The position numbers and the translations under genes were made by a program. From NCBI RefSeq assembly GCF_001625305.1, contig NW_017804420.1, positions 1,352,961-1,416,960 on the forward strand: a stretch of DNA of 64,000 nt, given 5' to 3'. The stretch comes from Branchiostoma belcheri. Its lineage: Eukaryota; Chordata; Leptocardii; Amphioxiformes; Branchiostomatidae. Within the stretch, counting starts at the first letter, position 1, and each line of letters begins with the position of its first letter. Positions 11,725 to 26,700 of this stretch are shown here, in pieces. Below the pieces are notes generated by a model, which worked only from the letters and a program-made list of their open reading frames with translations, was not told the DNA's origin and did not search any database.

Positions 11725-14700
11725 CTGTGGGAAACCAAAATGCAACATTAATGTATAAGAAGTTTCTTTATTCAACAACCAGGGGTTTTCATATCCATGT
11801 TTCTTTGACATCTATCACCTTTTCCAAAGCAACAATGACTGGTTCTCATCTGTTCAGCAGCTAGGTGTAGCTGCTGCACTATTACATATTACTAATACAT
11901 ATGTATACATATTGTCATGTTATACAATGTTCAGGTATGAATAAACATATCATATTTCAGGTTGGCCATGACATGCATGTCATAATACACATTCTACATC
12001 ATGCTATCCACCAGACAAGGAGAGGACAAACTGATCAGTAAGCATCTCTGCCATTGTCAGAACAATTACAGACAAAGGGCCATAATGCCAAATCATACAG
12101 CCTTCGTTAGTTATGAAAGTTAAGTATAAAACACTTGAATTGTCTGAGTGACACATACCTTCCTCGCCATCACTGTTGTCTTTCTTCAGGGTTCCATCCG
12201 AGCATTCAAACACTTCATCTGCAGTGTCTGGGTCCGGAGACTGGGGCAACACAGAAATAGTCATTATTAACTGGAAAAAACTCCATTCCATTCCATATCT
12301 GTTGACATAGTCTTATAATTTGTACATTGTTGCAGTGTTAGTGCGGATGTTGTTCAGCACCAAGGACAGGGACAGCAGTGTTAGTGTGGGTGTTCTTTAG
12401 CACCAAGGACAGGGACAGCAGTGTTAGTGTGGATGTTGTTTAGCACCAAGGACAGGGACAGCAGTGATAGTGTGGATACTAAGGACAGGGAAAGTTTTGT
12501 TAGTGTGGATGTTGTTTAGCACCAAGGACAGGAACAGCAATGTTAGTGTGGATGTTTTAGTACCATGGACTGGTGCAATGGCCAAATCAGGAACCAACCT
12601 TGCGTTTATCCTGGTCTGTAGAGAAGCTGGCAGTGTCAATGGCTGAGTCTGTCAGGCTCTTCATGTCACTAAGTGAGGAGGCTCCATCACTGCCGAGCTC
12701 CATGTAGTCTGAAGAGGAGATGGTGTCCCTTCTGTGACTGTGGTCATCCTGGCCTTGGCTTGGCACGGCTGGGATCTAAGGCAAGAAGGGAGAGACAAAA
12801 CAGTTCATACATATATAAAGTACTTCACTGGAGTGACTGGACCCATGTTGGACAGGTTTCTCTACACAACACAGTATCTGGTATAGGCTTGATAGACATT
12901 CTCTGTAGGGAATCTGAAAAGGTCAGGAACATTTTCACAATGGTTAAGACAGACTTTTTGAAAGCCTTTGACCACAATAGCCATTGAGAAGCTGTTACGA
13001 CTTGGAGTAAGGAGGAGTTTCATCCTACATGTGACTCAGGGCCACACAGACATTTGTGGCTCACCTTTTCTGCCAGTTTGGTCAGGTTCTTTGGCACGTC
13101 ATAGTTGACCGCTCCCACAGACTGGGACCTACTGTCCACCTTGAGTGGAAGGTCCTCCTCTGATGACATCGCGAAAGGCTGGTCCATATCCTGGCTCTGT
13201 GACATCGGTCTGACGATACCGATCTCCGCGTGGTGCATACGCGGGGTGTCGTACAGTTCTTTCGCCTTGTTCGGCGTGTCGTACAGGTGCTTGGGACTGC
13301 TGCTGCTGCTTCTGTTGCTGTCCTGGTTCAGGTGCTCATACGACTTCCGACTGAAATTTCTTCTGAGGACTGGGCTGGAGCTCTCTGAGGTGAGTTCTGT
13401 GGCGTGGCCGTAGGAGGCACCACTGGAGGCCGAGGACAGACTGAGAGAGTCTTCGGAACATCCCAGGTATCTGGTGTAGATGCCTTCTGACGCAACTGAC
13501 TCTGAAAATAGAGGTTACAACATGAATTTGCGCTCAGATCCATACTTCAAAGGCTATGTTAGGAAGGATAAATCTTGTTCAAACTCATGGATTTACAAGC
13601 AGTTGGTTGAGACAGGGAATATGCTTCACAAATGTTCTAATACCTACTTGTATATCCTGCAAACATACATGCGAAAAAAGTGAGAAGGAAACTGCACATC
13701 TTTCATACAAGGACAGCATGACAAAACAAACATTCAAACTGGAAAAGGACAAACAAAGACTTCTTACATAATATTCTATCTACCCCATTTAGAGGAGAAC
13801 AAAGTACAAGCAACAGAAGCAAGACATTGACCATCTGGAGAATGCAAACACTGAAAAATTGCTGCATTGTCCATATCTATGTACCACTGAACTTACTGAA
13901 AAAAAATATTTTGTTAATAGGGTGAAAAGGCAGATGATAGTTTGATTAGATGGAGATGGAGTTGTGTAACTTGTTGTGATGTAGTCTCCCTCCTACAACC
14001 TAGGTGAGTGTCAAGCCTACTACAGTACTTGCTGCAGACAAGATCAAGCTATTAGAATCAGAAGTATTCCTTTACATACCAAGAGTAATGTACTGAGCCT
14101 CAACATATAGCATCACCTCTATTTCTTACATACTTGCCCATCCATTTTCCTGTAGGTTGGTACTAGTACTAGTAAGCAATTGGTAGAGTAATACAATGTA
14201 TGTACATTACTTTGAATTTGATTTGCAATTCAAACAAAATCCTTTCTAGAACCAACTCCCAGGCTTGTGCCATTTGATTTGGATTGTATAAAAGTCAATA
14301 CCACATGACACTTAGATGTTGTGCCCAGTACATGTACTAATGACTGTAAAGAAGAGTTTTAAACTTTTCTACATTTTTGCTGGTTACCTTGGTGACCAGT
14401 GAGCCACCTGTGGTGGGCGGGAGATACGGTAACCCGTGGCGACACCCCTGTCAAGCACAGGTCAAAGTTCAAAGTGTCACTCACTGAGGTCGTATATATC
14501 AGACTACATTGAATGCCACTTTGAGGTCTAAAACAAATAAGCAATACATAAACTGACCTAATGTCAAACAGAATAAGCACATACATGTAGACAAAACATA
14601 ACTGACATTAAAAGCCACAAAAAAGTTACTTTTCACTAATCAAACTGCATACATGTATTTCCTTTCCAAAAGCACTCTTTTTCTGCCATTTTATGTTGAC

Positions 14701-17700
14701 ATTAGAGGTGGTAAAACATAAAGTTTTACCACTTCTGCATGAAATGGCCAAACTCTACATGTATGTCAGTATGATACATATTTGCATACATCATGTTTTT
14801 TCAGTATCACAACACCAAGATACGATCCCCTTCATATCATCCTTACAGCATTATACTTGAGAAACTACCAATACCAGGGTAGTTATGTAGTACACACAAA
14901 TTCTGTAATCCATGTACTTCGGCAAAAAAATGCAATAACACTTGACGCATTTTGGTTGGCAAAGAATATGTGCTAAAAAGTGAAAAACATGCCAAAGTAT
15001 ATCAATTAACAAGAAAGTTGCAAGTTGCAAGCAAACAGCTGTAACTGTTTCACCTGTTCATCTCAACCAATTCAAATAAATAATCCTTTTATGGATTTAA
15101 AATTTGTCATTTCCATGACAGTAAATCAAACTTTATGAGGCATTTTTACTATAGCATTTTCATAACCACTTGATAAACATCTGGCCAGTTCATATAGATC
15201 CCGATTTTTTATTAGAAACCTTTTCATACATCCGAAATAGAAGTTATTTTCATGAAAAAAAAGGTTAACTTGCACTTGTAGAACATATGGTCCTCTTTGA
15301 CGTTGAAAATGAGCCCATATACAATCTGTATATAAGGAGACTTGGAGCTTCTAGACTTTTCACAGAGAACTTTCCAGAGATCCAGGATGGTTGGATGTGG
15401 CGTGCTCTCCTTCGTTTTTGTCATCTTTGTGCCTGTCCTAACCTCAGGGTGCACGGGTAAGTTATCACCTCTGTGAACAGAGGTATTGTTTTCGGTGTGT
15501 CTGCTTGTCTGTCTGTGGTGGTAAGTCAATGGTAATTTCCAACTGTTTTAACAATCACTTGTGGATTTTCAAAGAGTATAGCAAAAAGTCTTCCTGGATG
15601 GAAGAGTACATGTTATCAAGAACTTTCGTATGGCAATGTACTGATGTCCTCACATCCTTGATTGATACTACCTTTCTATCCTATTGTCCATCAGACACAG
15701 AGTACTATAACTACTATGATGAACTGGCCCAAAGCATCTGTACGGCTGCCTCTGGCCGTCCAGCATTTGTCTTTGCACTGCGTCGTGACTGTAGTGGGAT
15801 TGCCCCTACCTGCCATAACATCTGCTTGTCTGCCCGAGCAGATATGCGGGCAGTAGTCAGCAGTGGAAGGTATGCTATCTCCTAGTATAAGCATCAACTA
15901 AGGTTCAATTAGAACAGAGGAAAGGAAAGGAAAGGTCTCCCATGCTTCTTATGCAGAGCGTAGGGTGGTGCCCATATCCATTTCTGTAGCCCTTGGGCGA
16001 CACACAGTTGTGCAATGCACTACAGCAGGGGGCTGGTCCGCTGGTAGTGCTGTGTGTTTGACCTCCCTACACTTTTTCTCATATGTGCTGAGTGCTAAGC
16101 AGAGAAAGAAGTGTGTACCATTTTTAAAGTCTTTGGTATGACCCGGCCGGGGTTTGAACTCACGACCTCCCGGTTACAAAGCGAGCACTCTACCAATTGA
16201 GCTATTGCACCGGTAATTAGAAGAGAGAGCGTGTAACTAATAACTCGCCGGCCCTTCAAATATGTTTTTGGACACTTATTCCTGCTGCGATCCATTGTTA
16301 AATTTCTTTGAAGTTTGATCGCTTTGTTCGCTACAGTCTTTTACTGGCTTTTCCATGCAATGTACATTTGTAGGGGATAGAACTGAAGGCTAGTATCAAG
16401 AGCTAATAAAGGACCTCCAGGCCATATGAGTCAGTAACTCAGTACTCTCTCCTTTTGATTGAACCTTCTTGAAACAACTTGCAAACACAAGAACTAGTAC
16501 TGGTCACTCTACTTTGTGTTATTCTACTAGAATGATGATGAACAATGATGCTAGAATTTCTAGCATCATTAAGAAGCAAAAGTGCCAATCCCTATTTCCT
16601 GTTCATGTTCTAAATGTATCCAGTAGAATTTGCTCTAGGACTTTTTTCTTATCCCCTGCAGTACTGCTGAGTGCTTTGATGCTGTGAACATCGCAAAGAA
16701 TCGGCCGTCACTTCTGCCCAACCCTACCAGTCACCAGCCTGATGCCGGCAGGGTTGGCCTGGTAACATATCGCTACCACCAGGGTGGCTGTACCTGGACA
16801 CCCAACCACTGCGGACCCAACTACTGTTGCTGCCGACTGCGCTGATAATACATATAGTACCTCTGGGAGAATGTTACTGCATGTATCAGAGTAGCGAGCA
16901 CAAGGTGGTGCAACATCAGAGATTTACCTCAGACATACCAATAAAGCTTGCATAAAATCTAATGGCTGATTCTTGTCCTGTGTCTGCCTTTTTTATTCCC
17001 ATATTCATAATGCAATATTCTTCCAGCATGATTGCTTCCCTCTCTGTCTGCAGACTAGACTTGCCATGAACTGGCACAGAAAACTGACCAATCTATAGAG
17101 AGTTAAAGTCATTGAACATATACATTGTATCTTTGTACCTGTGCTGGGATGGTGTGAGAGAGAACCCCGCAGGTCCATACGGGGAGGGGGGACCCCACTG
17201 GCCACACAGTTGAACAGCATCTGTAGGCTGTCTGCCTCTTCAGTGTGGATATAGAACAGTCCTGACCCTGTGAAGTACCCAGTAAATAGACATAAGTTCA
17301 TGTGAACTTGAGAGGAAGTTAATATTTAGCGTATGGCCTTTGTACTACTGACATTTACAAGCACTTTCATCTTATGACATGTTATTTCTTTTCAATAATC
17401 AGCTGCAAAAAAAGTTTTGTTTTCATGAACCATTACAAAAATGACCCACATGTCCAAAAAAAGTTGGTGACAAATGCCCTTAATTCTTCTCCCTATTGCC
17501 TAATCCCATTACCAATATGTACATATTTTGTGTCGGACAACTAACTACTGGTAACATAGCAGGCTGAAGGTTAAAGTTACCTTTCCCACACTTGGAGCCT
17601 GCCTCAAAACTGAAGCCGCCTGCAATGGCGCCGTACCGCCGTATCCCCTGTAACTGCCAGCACCACAGCAGCTTGGGCGGGACGCCGTGTGTGAGGCAGA

Positions 17701-20700
17701 AGTAGTTGGAGTAGAAGTGGAGCATGGCTGGGCCGGTGGGGAACTTACTACCAGAGGGGATGACCACTGGGAAGCGCCAGGCTGGGACAGGAAAACATCT
17801 TGTTATCCACATTATCAAGTCAGACTGTCAGAGTCTTGTTACCCAAATGGTCATGGTAAAAAAAGCCTTTGCATGCAAGTGTAGGCTACATCAATACAAT
17901 TTCAACTAATACTTGCATCCTCACTTTCTTGATATCTGAGTATGCGTGTACTGTGCCTGTGCAAAATCAGAATTTTTCACATTTTCAGTTGGATTTTCGT
18001 CAATGTTTTGCCCATTGCAGACAATGTTTTTCCCATCACAACATTTGATTACTATGGACAGGATGTCATCCTTAAATACATTAATTCGACCTTAAAAGAG
18101 ATGTTCTGCCAAAGTGCAATGCAATACATTACAGGTTTCACGCAGGCACAGTATGTACATGTATTTACTGATTGCTTTTCATGATCACCATCATTCGTGC
18201 ATTTTTAGAACTAGAAGTCATGAAAAGCTGCTACTTTTAAAATTACCATAGATACTTGATGAGTCCTTCTCTTCTGATGTTTGAAATTTATAATACAAGA
18301 GTTCCATGACCCCATACCTTGTGACGAAGTTAGCAACATCAAAAGTGAGGACAACATTCTCCCTCAGCATGCAAGTGAACATATGACTTACTACCTTCTC
18401 CTATAGTGGAGCGAATCTTGAGTTCCCAAACCAGCATCTTCTCTCTGCTCTCGAAGGCCAGCAGCAAGACCCGCTGCTGACAGACAATGGCCATGACATG
18501 ACTGACTCCGTCCACAACCAGGCCTGACTCGATGCCACAGAAGTCCTCCAAGGAATGGGTGGCTTTTTCCCTCCCATCTTTGTTCTTATCTGCTCGGTCC
18601 TTGTACAGGGTCATAGACAGGCGGTCTAGGAGAGAATAAAGCAATGTGTGAACAAACAAAACTGGGACAGCATACAAATACTATTTACTTTAAAGAGACA
18701 GGTGTTTCAGAGTCTAAAACATGCGTATAGCAAATAACATTATGTTTAAATCTTATATATATACTAACTTTTTCTGTGCTCCATTCTATACATATAACGT
18801 TACTTCATACCAGGTCACACAAGAGTATTTTTTGCTTTGGTTATCAAAGTTACCAAACATTCAAATTTCCAAACATCGTTACAATCTTAGCAGGAAGATG
18901 ACAGGAGGGACCTATTATATTGATTTTGTTGATTGCATAGAGTTGACCTCTCATGTTACATTCCGGTATTGCATGAATTTATAAAAATTTGCATTTATTC
19001 ATTTTTTGCCATACAAGACATACATGTAATGTTACATCCTGTAGGCTGTTCAACACAGCTATGTCAACCTTAACCCACATTACTTATTATGCTTACGTTG
19101 AGAAGGACTGCAACAGAGATAGGCAACAAACAAATCTGGGCAAATTTCCTCAATCAACCCAGTCTTGCATGGTTAACCTACTGCAGTACTCAGATTGTAA
19201 CACAGAGGTCTCCAGTGCAACAGGAACAACACACAGTTTTCCACTGACAACAGGGAAATGTCACACACTTGCACAGCTCCTGTTTATCTGGAACAAGGTC
19301 CTATTGACCAACAAGGGATGACAACTACAGCACAAGATCTGTACTCAGCTTCTAAGGTTCAGCCTGAATATAAGCCTTTAACTTTCATGTACCTCCGAAT
19401 GTTCACATATTTTTAGCATGTGAGATATTGGCCTAAGCATTTGATAGATAGTAGCTGCACCAAGTTGTAATTGTTGTATTACAGTGTACTTTGAGCCATT
19501 TTGAGCGGTAGTTTTTACTATGCTTGCTCGCGTGTGTACACAGTTTTTGTACCATCCGGTTTTTGCCTGCATGTAAATTGGGTCTATCTATGATATGGAA
19601 CCACCACAGATTCAGGACCAGGTCATTGACCGTCTTCAACACAAACAGTAGCAGGAAACCCCACATCTTAGACCTGTCCTTGAGACAAGCCATCAATAAC
19701 ACTCTCCTGCTTCTTAAGGAAGCTGGACTGACAAGACTCCGGTGCAGGCCATTCTGCAAATGTAGAGAATTCTGCAGGCAAGGTCCCCTATCCTGAACAG
19801 AATTTCTTCCTCCATCGTCACCTTGAAACCAAAGTACTCTTTTGGTCTGAACTACAGCAAATAGACCATTAGGCAATGAAGAGTCCTTTTTCAAAGGTTC
19901 TGCGTAGAGAAAAAATGTCTGAGAACCAGTAAGTTTTCATAGTGGATACAACAGTTTACTGAATGTAGGCTTTCCTAAACATTTTACGTTTACACAAAAG
20001 CAGGAAATAACACACAATGTAATACTGTAATTGTTTAACAATCATCCATCCCATACTGTGATACACTTGAGATTGAGGAGGATGAGCTTCAGTCAAAATA
20101 AGCTCTATGGTTGGCTATTCCCTTTCTTCTAAAGGAATATTACTCTGACTATCCTTCTATTAATACAAATGCATCTTATTTCTTTGAACTAGAACTGGTG
20201 TAGCTTTTTACTTTGGAAAGTTGAAGGTTGAATAGGTATAGAAGGTTGAATTTTTAGGTCGTAAACTTTAAAATAGACTAGATGAACACCTTCTTTTAAA
20301 CAGGTGCATTTGCATCAATATCTATACCTAAAGGAGTAAACAAATAAGAACAAAACAGCCCCTTTTCATGTTCTTCCTGGGATTCCATCATCACACTGAC
20401 CCATATCAAGCATGGACAACTGATAGTGGGGTCATTTCTCTATCCCTTGCGGTACCCAGATATGTCCAGTATGGGCCAAACTGTCAAGCCACACTCCCGT
20501 GCAATATGATCCACCATCACAACATCTACTGATGTACGACAAACATAGCACCACCATCAGAATCCCTTCCGCCATTTTGTTTTGGTACCACGAGGCATAT
20601 AGATAACCATTTCTGTTTCTTCAACAAGTGTACATTCTTAGAGCCTCCACGACCACAGTAATGGTTCCAGAAGATCATATCAAATGCTTTGGAAGATTCT

Positions 20701-23700
20701 GGGATGAATTTTACATGTAGTCTGTAGTTATCTAATTGTCTAGCCATTTTCACCACAACATGACAGCACTGGAAGAAGAAGCAGGGGATCTATATAAGGA
20801 TGGGAGAGCACGACAATCATGTCAACAATGTAACCCACATGACCCTTCGCTCGACCTTCAACAACAACATGAAGACTTGTTCTACACAATGGCACATACT
20901 CTTGAAACCGGTTCACCGGTGAAATATGAATTTTTTGGCATCCAATCTGCGAAAATATGATCAATCTTGCACAGCTGGTAAAAGGAATGTAATCAGAATG
21001 CTGTGCAACGTGCTAGGGTCCAATATCGCATACCATCTGCAAATCTTTACTGTATAATGTGATATGTTTGCATGCTATATTCCCAGTTACAGGGCAAAGT
21101 TTTATTTTACAGTCACTCTGAGTTATATTTCACACAGATTGACGTCAACATGATCAGTGCCCAGTTGTGTGGAGGTCATCAGCTGTTTAGCAACAGGCCT
21201 GAATGTCAGGAATATCATTTTTTTACAATCTTTTTCACAGCTATTTTAGGAGCCAACAATGATGTTAAGATAAAGGATATAGATACAAATTATCAACTTG
21301 TTCAATTGTAGGTTATATATATATTATAGAGAGAGAGACAGACAGAGAGTGAGTGCGATGGAGAAAGACTACCAGTATTAACTATCATTCTGACCAAACT
21401 CTTTTTCAGTTTATTCTAAATGAATCAAGCGCAATTTTTTAGACATTTAAAAATTTTTAAACAGTTGATTTTCTTCATTGAAATTGTACTGGTCTCTACT
21501 TCTCCTGTTTCAAGAGAAGAACAATGTCAGCCAACCAGACCAATTTGGAAGAAAATCCAATCTTCACTGCACGTACAGAAAGTAATCAATATTTTGTATG
21601 TACTACTTTGTTCTCTGTGTGGGGCAAACTACAAACAAGTTATCAAGGAAAAATATAATGTTTTTATTATAAACTTTTCTTTATGTTAACGTTATTCCTC
21701 TAATGCTAACAAAAAGGAATCATACAAATTCTTTTTTACATTTCTTTTACATCTCTTTTCAGTTTGACGTCTGTTTTATATTATGAACAGGTATTGCTGT
21801 TTTCAAATTGTTGTTGTTTTTATTGTTTCAGCCCTCCAGACTGCTCCCATTTTAGGAGCATATTCTCCCTAAAAGTCATGTGCCTCGATTTTCTTACGGG
21901 AGCATCCAGCGCTCTCAACAAAAATTGCATACATCGTAATGCAGACTGCTTAACTTAATAGTCATATCACGACTGTATATTTGCTTCCTTACTCTATGAT
22001 CAGGATCATTCCACTCTGCGTGTTTCTATATACAACAAGCACAGTAGTTCCTGTCCTGAAAATTTATGTTCAATATGACGATCTACCTTCATAGTGGTGC
22101 ACCCCAGTTTTTTTTTTGTTGGCACCGGTGCAAAAATTTAGTCTGTATTTTGGATTCTTGATCATCACACTAGTCCGATGCACATGGCTTCAATCTCTCC
22201 AGCTATCACAGTAGACTTTCACAAGGCAGTTACCATGGTAACTGATGTGAGAACCTAGCTTAGCTCTTGACCCTTAAACACAAATCTGTCCTTTGTGATT
22301 CTCTTGGGATGCAATTATGTGAACTTTCCCAGCTTAGTTAGACATCCTGGGCATTTATTGTGCACATTGTGAAATTCCACATGGAAATGGAAATTAAAGA
22401 TTCCTCTCAGAGGTGTTCTGCAGATTGACAGCCAGTGATTATATTAACTTCAACAATCAATCATGGTATAGCGTCCGCCAATAAATTACATGGTCATGTC
22501 ATGATAACTATATTGGGCATTGGAATAATATTACATGTACATGACACGGCCATCACAATTCTTCTGGTATATTGACCTGCTGACAATGTCATGAACAATA
22601 ACTAAAGAGCTGTGTCCATGCATGTTCATGATATCAACTGGCATTTCCTAATACTACATGTATCTTCTGCCACCCTTTTTGCTAATAACCAACAATCAAA
22701 GAGACAGCTAATGTTAACTACATGATTGTATAAACTGCAAAAGACTGTTGTTTTTTCAATAATTTTTTTCACCACAAAATATGACGATAGACTGAGTAAA
22801 GCAAGAATACAGTATCAGAAATTGTTCCCAGTGACAACCCCAATTGTTTCCTCACAAGCAGCTGCTGGTTAGTTAGAAAGTGTCACCCTTCAGAGTAACT
22901 ACTGCAACCAAGCCAGAAACATTACCAGTGCCTGCTATAATTTGACAAATGCCTGAGTGTTCCATGTGTTACATATCAATTACCCCCAATGGTATTAGAG
23001 TTAGTTTTAAAGGTTGTATTTCAAGGTTGATATTACATACATGTAGATGTGTCTTTATTACCAAAGCCTTTCCTTGAACAAAACAGATTTCTATGAATAT
23101 CTCTAGGATACGACAGACAAGTACAATTGTACGTGCCCTTTATAAGTACTTTAAGTAACAGGTACATTTAGTAAGTATATACCTACAAACTTTTACATAA
23201 CCTTTGCCTGCAGTCCTATACTTAAATGCCTACAATTACATGGGGAGGGTTATAGTAATTGGACAAACAACCAACCCCCCCTCAATGATTAGAAACAAAA
23301 CTGTTTGGGTTTGCTCTTAAAACAGGAGTGCTCCACTGGGAAGGACTGGCTGTCTGAATCTGAAACTGTTCCACAAACAAACCAGTTTGTTCTCCTTGTG
23401 TGGTGCAGCACTTCTTGCAAATCAATCTTCATAATATGTGTAAGAGGGCAAATGCTGTCACCAAAACCACCAACATTTGCCCTAAAAATATTTACTACAT
23501 ATGATCACATTTGTATGTCCTGTTAGTTGCTTCAAGTCTGATCAAATCTGAAAGTGAATTTCTACATACCTCGGATACAAATGTATATTCCGTATCTTGT
23601 TGCAGAGAATAATGCATTTAAACAGTCTTTAAGTTTACCACAAAGTTGCTCAAGATTTTACATTGGACCTTAAAAAATTCTAAACTGGGAGGTGTATATT

Positions 23701-26700
23701 CTCCTAAATAAAAAATTGTTATTATCAAAGAGTCTCTGTGCGTGCTTTATCCAGTATCCCTTAAGACTCTACTTTCAACAGCACAATCAAAAACAAAACA
23801 TAAGACCCACCAATCAATTCTATCTATCAAACAAGACACCTCTGCTTTCTCTCTAAGCAACAATGTTAACTTTACCTGAACCTGTGTACAATACTGGGTC
23901 AACCTCCCATGTTGAAATTGTTAGAGCAACAACTAAGGTTTACCCTGATGTAGTGGAAACAGTTGTCCTTGGTGTGACCTTGTGATCTTTGCAGCAACCT
24001 GTCATCTTGTGAGGGAGAAATATCAACTTCACAGTATTCACCAGGGTCCTCTAAACACTTTTAAACACACTGTCAGTCTCTTACAAAAATATGGATGTGA
24101 TTCTAAACTAAAGAAGGTACAAGACTGATAAAACAGTAAACCAGTCTGCTGAAGAAGGCCTCCCAGGGGACCACGGTTAAGTGGTCTTCTTGGACAGGTG
24201 ACCTTCTTGGGCCTATGGACTGTCTGGCAAAAAGGAGGTTGCTATAGCCAGGTAGCCAGCTTGAAGAGGAGGCCGCTAGAGAAGGTTATATAGAGGACTG
24301 TATATAGAGGACTGTTATGGGATATGGGAGGATAAAAATGATTGCGACAGTAGTCAATACATCACTTTTTCTCAATGTTGCTCCATTGACTATAACATTG
24401 GCCACTAACAAAGCTGTAGTGTGATAATCACATTGTGTAAACCAGTCATTTGCAACACCAAGACGCCCTTCATTGATACAGCATTAAGAGTTCAAGAGAA
24501 CCTGAGAGCCAAATTCGCTGAGGTTGCATTTGGCACCACGCTCCTGCCTCAGCGAGTTTGACTCCCAGGGTAGCCTTATCCCTTCTGCTCCTACCAGTTC
24601 TGACCTCCTCTACATCTCCTAGCCTGTTCCTCACCCCAACAGGAAGGAAACAAATGAGCCAGGAGGAAACAGGTCCCCTGAAGGAGACAGTTGGTTTCCT
24701 TACAAAGTTCCTTCTGCTCAGATCAATTACCAAACAACACTGCTAAGACCAGCCAGGACTTAGATATAGAAGTGTCAAGTTTAAAAAGCCTCAACATCTG
24801 TTAGACATCAATACAAAGGGCTACTATGGAAGTGAACTTGGACTGTTCTATAAGCACTCAAGAGTTTCTTCTTTAATTCTTAGACAAAAAAATAGATGGT
24901 ATAGACCCGATTGACATGCACACGCAAAAACCGCGTTAGAGCATACGAAAACTGCATACCGGGTACTTTTAGTTTTACGTTTTCCTGCATGTAAATCATA
25001 CGTTTCCGCAAGGGCTGGAGTACAATCTGACTATACGTTCTTGACGTGCGTTAAAGCAGGCTGAGCAAAGTTCAACATCATAGGATACTCACTAAAAGAC
25101 AATTCAACATATGTAGACAACCCCTTGGCCAGGCTTCTGAGCCACAGTATCACAGACAGAAAGACTACCATGAAGATTTGTGGAATTATGTTCGATAGAA
25201 GCTGCATCTTTGAAATCGTTAATACCTCCCGATGCTATCTCCAATGCCTTACATGGGTTTAAACGAAAAACCCAACTGTCCAGGGTCAAATGTGACTCGA
25301 TATCACCACTAATGACTGTTCCTATCTCTGGGTTGAAGTTGAAACGGCTGGCAAAGAGCCAGCGTCTAGCTGCAATTCACTAACTGGGTACTTTGGTCAC
25401 ATCCCTACCGGTAGTACAAGTAGGTGCAACTTCAAACTGTTTTTTTACCAACATCAGTTTAGCTCTACACAACACTCTACAAAACACTACATCACCTTGT
25501 CACAGACCACAATACCAGCACTTTCCTGTCAATTTCAATCCAACAGCATTTTCAATCCAAACACTCTATTTCCTATAGTTTTTTGTGTCTTATTTTAAGA
25601 AGCCTTACCATAACACCCACAATTTCCAGGTGCTGTTATTCAAAGGCCTGCCATGGCAAATTCAGATAAAGCCCTTCAGAAGCATTATTAGGAAAAGAGC
25701 CAGGAAAACAAATGGTACTTTTCCTGTCTGCATTACTTGTCACATCTTAATGTTGCAGCTGTTTCCGTTCTAAGGTGTTTGATTCTAAGTCCATCAGTCC
25801 TTTTATTGCAACACACTGTCACAGTCTTACACAATCTTACACATGTCTACCATGTCTGTATACATAATAAATTCATATTCAAGGCATTCACATTACACTA
25901 TGAGAAAAATTTATCATTTTTTTATCAGTTGTAAAGGTCAACATTATTTGGCGAAGGTGTGAGGTCTTGTAACTGCACTACCTACAATTTTTCTCTTACA
26001 CAACTCAGGATATTGTCATAAAATAACTAAAAAAAATCCTGTTTCCATTTGAACCTTGTCTGGGGAAGAACACTGTAAGATATGCCAGACACAAAAAGAA
26101 GCAAGTGTCTGTCTGAAACAGCAAGCTTACCATCACTCATACTTTGTGATGAACGTGGTGACCAGTGATTGGACTGCCTCATGACATCATAACTGACTCT
26201 AACCAGTACTTGTTATTCCGAAGAAAGGTCTTGGTGCTCAGCAGGCTGTGTCAGGAATGTCCACACCGCCACCACAGGTCATAGCAAGGTTAAGTTCAAG
26301 TAGGTGTCAATCCCAGAGGAAAACTACATCTGTGGCATTATGTAGGGAGAAGACAGACACCCCTACAGTTCCTCTAGTTACAAAACACTCTATAATGTTT
26401 TAGCAGAATGGTAATGGCATTTCTGATACGCCTCCCTTGAAAACATGGACTTCAAGTTTCTTAATCATCTGGCAACCTTTGTTAACTAACTATACTTCAA
26501 ATACCACCTGTTTAAACCTCATTTGAATGCAGAATCATTACATTACACATTCATGTTATAACGTTACATACTAAATACATGACTTTTCGACAAACTTCAT
26601 GGGAGTTTTCAATTCTACTAATTGTACACACTTTCAGTACAATAAAGGAAATGACATGATCTAACAAGTGATGAAATGGCCCCTGATTTAGGTGGTTGTG

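Noticed and set aside
16125..16214. tRNA-like sequence with good A and B boxes and TGT at the anticodon position
   Set aside because: The anticodon and T stems pair poorly and the sequence continues into a body shared with two other loci, so it is the head of a SINE.
19433..19894. 153-aa frame on the minus strand with an open frame opposite
   Set aside because: No recognisable motif and no splice support; could be an old transposon fragment but I cannot support a gene.
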